Source of the DNA: Lachnoclostridium sp.
GTDB lineage: Bacteria > Bacteroidota > Bacteroidia > Bacteroidales > Muribaculaceae
Assembly (NCBI GenBank): GCA_023667185.1
Contig: JAMPAP010000001.1
Coordinates: forward strand, 665,333-717,952
Direction of reading: 5' to 3'
DNA length: 52,620 nucleotides
Of the stretch, positions 50,757-52,620 are shown piece after piece. The notes beneath the pieces were generated by a model, which saw nothing but the letters and a program-made list of their open reading frames with translations, searched no databases and was not told the DNA's origin. Every line of letters begins with the position of its first letter. Position 1 is the stretch's first letter. A program made the translations under genes and the position numbers.

Positions 50757-52529
50757 ATGACCAACGAAAACATAGCCCTACGCCGCGCCAGAGTGTTTGT
50801 ATCGTCCACTTTCAGCGACATGGAAAGTGAACGTAACTATCTGGCCACACAAGTTTTCCCGCAAATAGCCTCTATATGCGAAGATAACAATATCTTCTTT
50901 TTCCCCGTCGACCTCCGATGGGGCATCACTGAGCAGGAGAGCAAGGCGGGAAATGTAGTGAAACTATGCCTGGAGGAAATCGAAAACTCCACCCCATTTT
51001 TCATCGGCCTGCTCGGCGAGCGCTATGGTTGGACGCCATTGAAGCAAGATCTCGGAGATGATTACGAAGATATACGGAAGCAGATTCCTTGGATTGACGA
51101 TGCTATTGCTGAAGGGAAGAGCATTACCGAGATGGAATTTATCTACGGTGTACTTTCTCGAGACAGCAGCCGTGTCAAGGGCGCGTTTTATATCCGCAAG
51201 GATATGAATCCCGAGCCCCGCCAACGGGAGCTGATCGAGAAGGTTGTCGCTCAGAATCTTGTCCCGGTAAGGTACTATGGATCACCTCAGGAGCTGGGCC
51301 AACTGGTCATTGACGATTTGCTTGACACGTTTAAGAAAACTTTTTCCACCGGGGCTGATACCGGTCACGAGCTCATAAAGGCCCGCAACAGCCATTCTAT
51401 CTCGAAGCGACTTGAGGTGATGGTGGATTTCCCTGAGTCGTACGACGCAGCATTCGACAAATGGGTTGATTCGGATTCGCGCTACTGCATGATATATGAA
51501 AAAATCCTTATCCGCAATGGCAAGGAAATTCCTAAGTCTAATGGCAAGTCAACACTTCTCTGCCACTATGTCGACCGGCTGGTCAACTGCGGCCGGTCAG
51601 TCGTATATGTCGATATGGTCAATATTCCTCTCGATGAAAACAGCCGCATTGTCAACCTCGGCCTGTTTCTCGACGCTGAGACAACGGCTAATCCTCCCGA
51701 TTTCATTGCTATTGACAATCTCGACCTTGAAGAAGAAGAATATCCTGAAACCCTTGAATTGCTTCGTCGCCTCTCAAATGCCGCCCGGGTTTTAATCTCA
51801 GGTCGATACTCCGGTTGGTTTCAACAACTTGGAGCCGAGGATTCCAGAATTGAATATACTCCGCCATCCGACGAATTTAAAATTGCCGCTATTGACAAAT
51901 ACCTCAGGATATATGGCAAGCAACTGACTGCCGACCAGAAGAAAACACTTATCTCCAAGGAGACTACAATGACCCATCTGAAGATGGCGCTCAATACGCT
52001 AATACGATTCGGCTCTTTTGAGAAACTCAACGAGGAAATCTCTAAATTAGGTGATGGCGATATCTACTGGCATCTTCTTTGGAAAATTCGCGATGATGTA
52101 GGTAATATGAAAGAGGGCAATTGGGAAGCAATGTGGGTGATCAATGCGCTGGCTATTTCAGAGCAACAGGGTCTTACCGAGAGGGAGATTCTTGAACTTT
52201 CCGGCATGACCACATTGCGGTGGACTCAGATAAAAGGAAGAGTGCTTGAACTTTGTGACGATTACGGCGGCCGATACTTGATTAAAAATGAACCTGATTT
52301 GACTCAGACGATACTCAATGCCTATTACACCAACTACCGCGATATGATTTGCGATCGTATAAAGCTTTGGGCTGCTACCGCTGACATTCCCGAAACACGA
52401 CGTGTCGGACTCGTTGCCCGCGCTTATATGCTTTACATAGGCGCCATCGGCGAAGATGAGGAAAAGGCTAACCAGGATGAATTTCCATCGGTATTTCTTG
52501 ACGTAGGGTTTGTAAATAATAGACATTAA
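50757..52529 (+). CDS. DUF4062-STAND-type NTPase, probably truncated; possible defence protein
   Basis: The 590-aa product begins with a DUF4062-type domain (VFVSSTFSDMESERNYL, VDLRWGITEQE, FFIGLLGERYGW), the same module as in eukaryotic nephrocystin-3 and TEP1. A P-loop NTPase region follows (about 230-400): the P-loop is incomplete (KSNGKSTLL at 260-268, lacking the first Gly), and the Walker B is like FIAIDNLDL (316-324). After it come helical, winged-helix-like segments. Related proteins go on with TPR repeats to 800-1000 aa; here the reading frame stops soon after ARAYMLYIGAIGEDEE. Bacterial STAND proteins of this kind often act in antiphage defence or signalling; that role is inference. 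No promoter box is evident in the 87-base gap to malQ. Confidence 0.8.
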   Translation: MTNENIALRRARVFVSSTFSDMESERNYLATQVFPQIASICEDNNIFFFPVDLRWGITEQESKAGNVVKLCLEEIENSTPFFIGLLGERYGWTPLKQDLGDDYEDIRKQIPWIDDAIAEGKSITEMEFIYGVLSRDSSRVKGAFYIRKDMNPEPRQRELIEKVVAQNLVPVRYYGSPQELGQLVIDDLLDTFKKTFSTGADTGHELIKARNSHSISKRLEVMVDFPESYDAAFDKWVDSDSRYCMIYEKILIRNGKEIPKSNGKSTLLCHYVDRLVNCGRSVVYVDMVNIPLDENSRIVNLGLFLDAETTANPPDFIAIDNLDLEEEEYPETLELLRRLSNAARVLISGRYSGWFQQLGAEDSRIEYTPPSDEFKIAAIDKYLRIYGKQLTADQKKTLISKETTMTHLKMALNTLIRFGSFEKLNEEISKLGDGDIYWHLLWKIRDDVGNMKEGNWEAMWVINALAISEQQGLTEREILELSGMTTLRWTQIKGRVLELCDDYGGRYLIKNEPDLTQTILNAYYTNYRDMICDRIKLWAATADIPETRRVGLVARAYMLYIGAIGEDEEKANQDEFPSVFLDVGFVNNRH

Positions 52530-52587
52530 AATTTCTTAAGTTGTTATATTCACGTACGCACGCGAGTAGATATTTCGCTAATAGAGT

Positions 52588-52620
52588 ATGAAATACACCG
52601 ATGTACGCAACAATCCGACT
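52588..52620 (+). CDS. Start of an ORF at the window edge, possibly an IS transposase
   Basis: Only 11 codons are visible (MKYTDVRNNPT). The pattern M.Y..v...P is reminiscent of the N-terminus of IS5-type DDE transposases, but 11 residues cannot prove it. The AT-rich 58 bases before it follow directly on the STAND gene stop. Confidence 0.25.
   Translation, partial: MKYTDVRNNPT

Noticed and set aside
1-52620. CRISPR arrays, tRNA and rRNA genes
   Set aside because: No regularly spaced repeat series and no tRNA-like or rRNA sequence was seen by reading; a covariance-model search would be decisive.

Overview
The window looks like a chromosomal segment of a Bacteroidales gut bacterium, most likely of the family Muribaculaceae (former S24-7). 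The support is: many genes are preceded by the Bacteroidetes housekeeping promoter (TTTG, about 19 bp, TAnnTTTG); the gene set contains glutamine synthetase III, DapL, a Bacteroides-type SpeA arginine decarboxylase, DUF5683, DUF1599, a BT_3928-like DoxX protein and a CBM20-MalQ; and the secreted proteins end in the family's typical C-terminal tail. The family placement is inference. Base composition is moderate to GC-rich in genes, and intergenic DNA is AT-rich.

Layout. 193-8141 (+): a secreted protein with a sorting-type tail, an acyl-CoA synthetase overlapping asd, and a large secreted PL11 rhamnogalacturonan lyase with two LamG domains. 8166-9121: an AT-rich cassette with a 58-aa protein and a GNAT acetyltransferase (toxin-antitoxin-like), bounded by a perfect 35-bp direct repeat of the lyase 3' end. 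9217-12839 (-): two YtxH proteins, a holin-like membrane protein, a small protein, prmA, an outer-membrane barrel and a TlpA-like thioredoxin. 12927-14024 (-): a membrane-anchored protein kinase homologue that has lost its catalytic residues. 14191-22045 (-): an oxalate operon (frc, oxc, AEC permease) followed by pyruvate:ferredoxin oxidoreductase, with a hairpin in every intercistronic gap. 22205-22598 (+): RNase P RNA.

22607-28766 (-): a LytTR response regulator, then the translation operon rimP-nusA-infB-folK. 29023-36116 (-): dapF-dapL-glnN-PurF-like amidotransferase, a possible small membrane protein and rubrerythrin. 36196-45694 (-): dnaA, then parA-parB-DUF5683-mltD-speA-truA-glycosyltransferase; the dnaA-parA gap carries a pair of DnaA boxes. 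45695-46108 is a 414-bp AT-rich non-coding region between divergent genes. 46109-52529 (+): DUF1599 and DoxX-like proteins, CBM20-MalQ, and a DUF4062/STAND-like NTPase that appears to be cut short. The last bases may begin an insertion-sequence transposase.

Most interesting unexplained signals: the repeat-flanked GNAT cassette; a 38-bp tandem-palindrome element present twice, 15 kb apart, between a terminator and a promoter; the pseudokinase with a nearly leaderless mRNA; the frc-oxc-permease-PFOR linkage with serial hairpins; and the DUF4062 STAND gene at the right edge, a family type often linked to defence. No CRISPR array and no tRNA or rRNA gene were seen.
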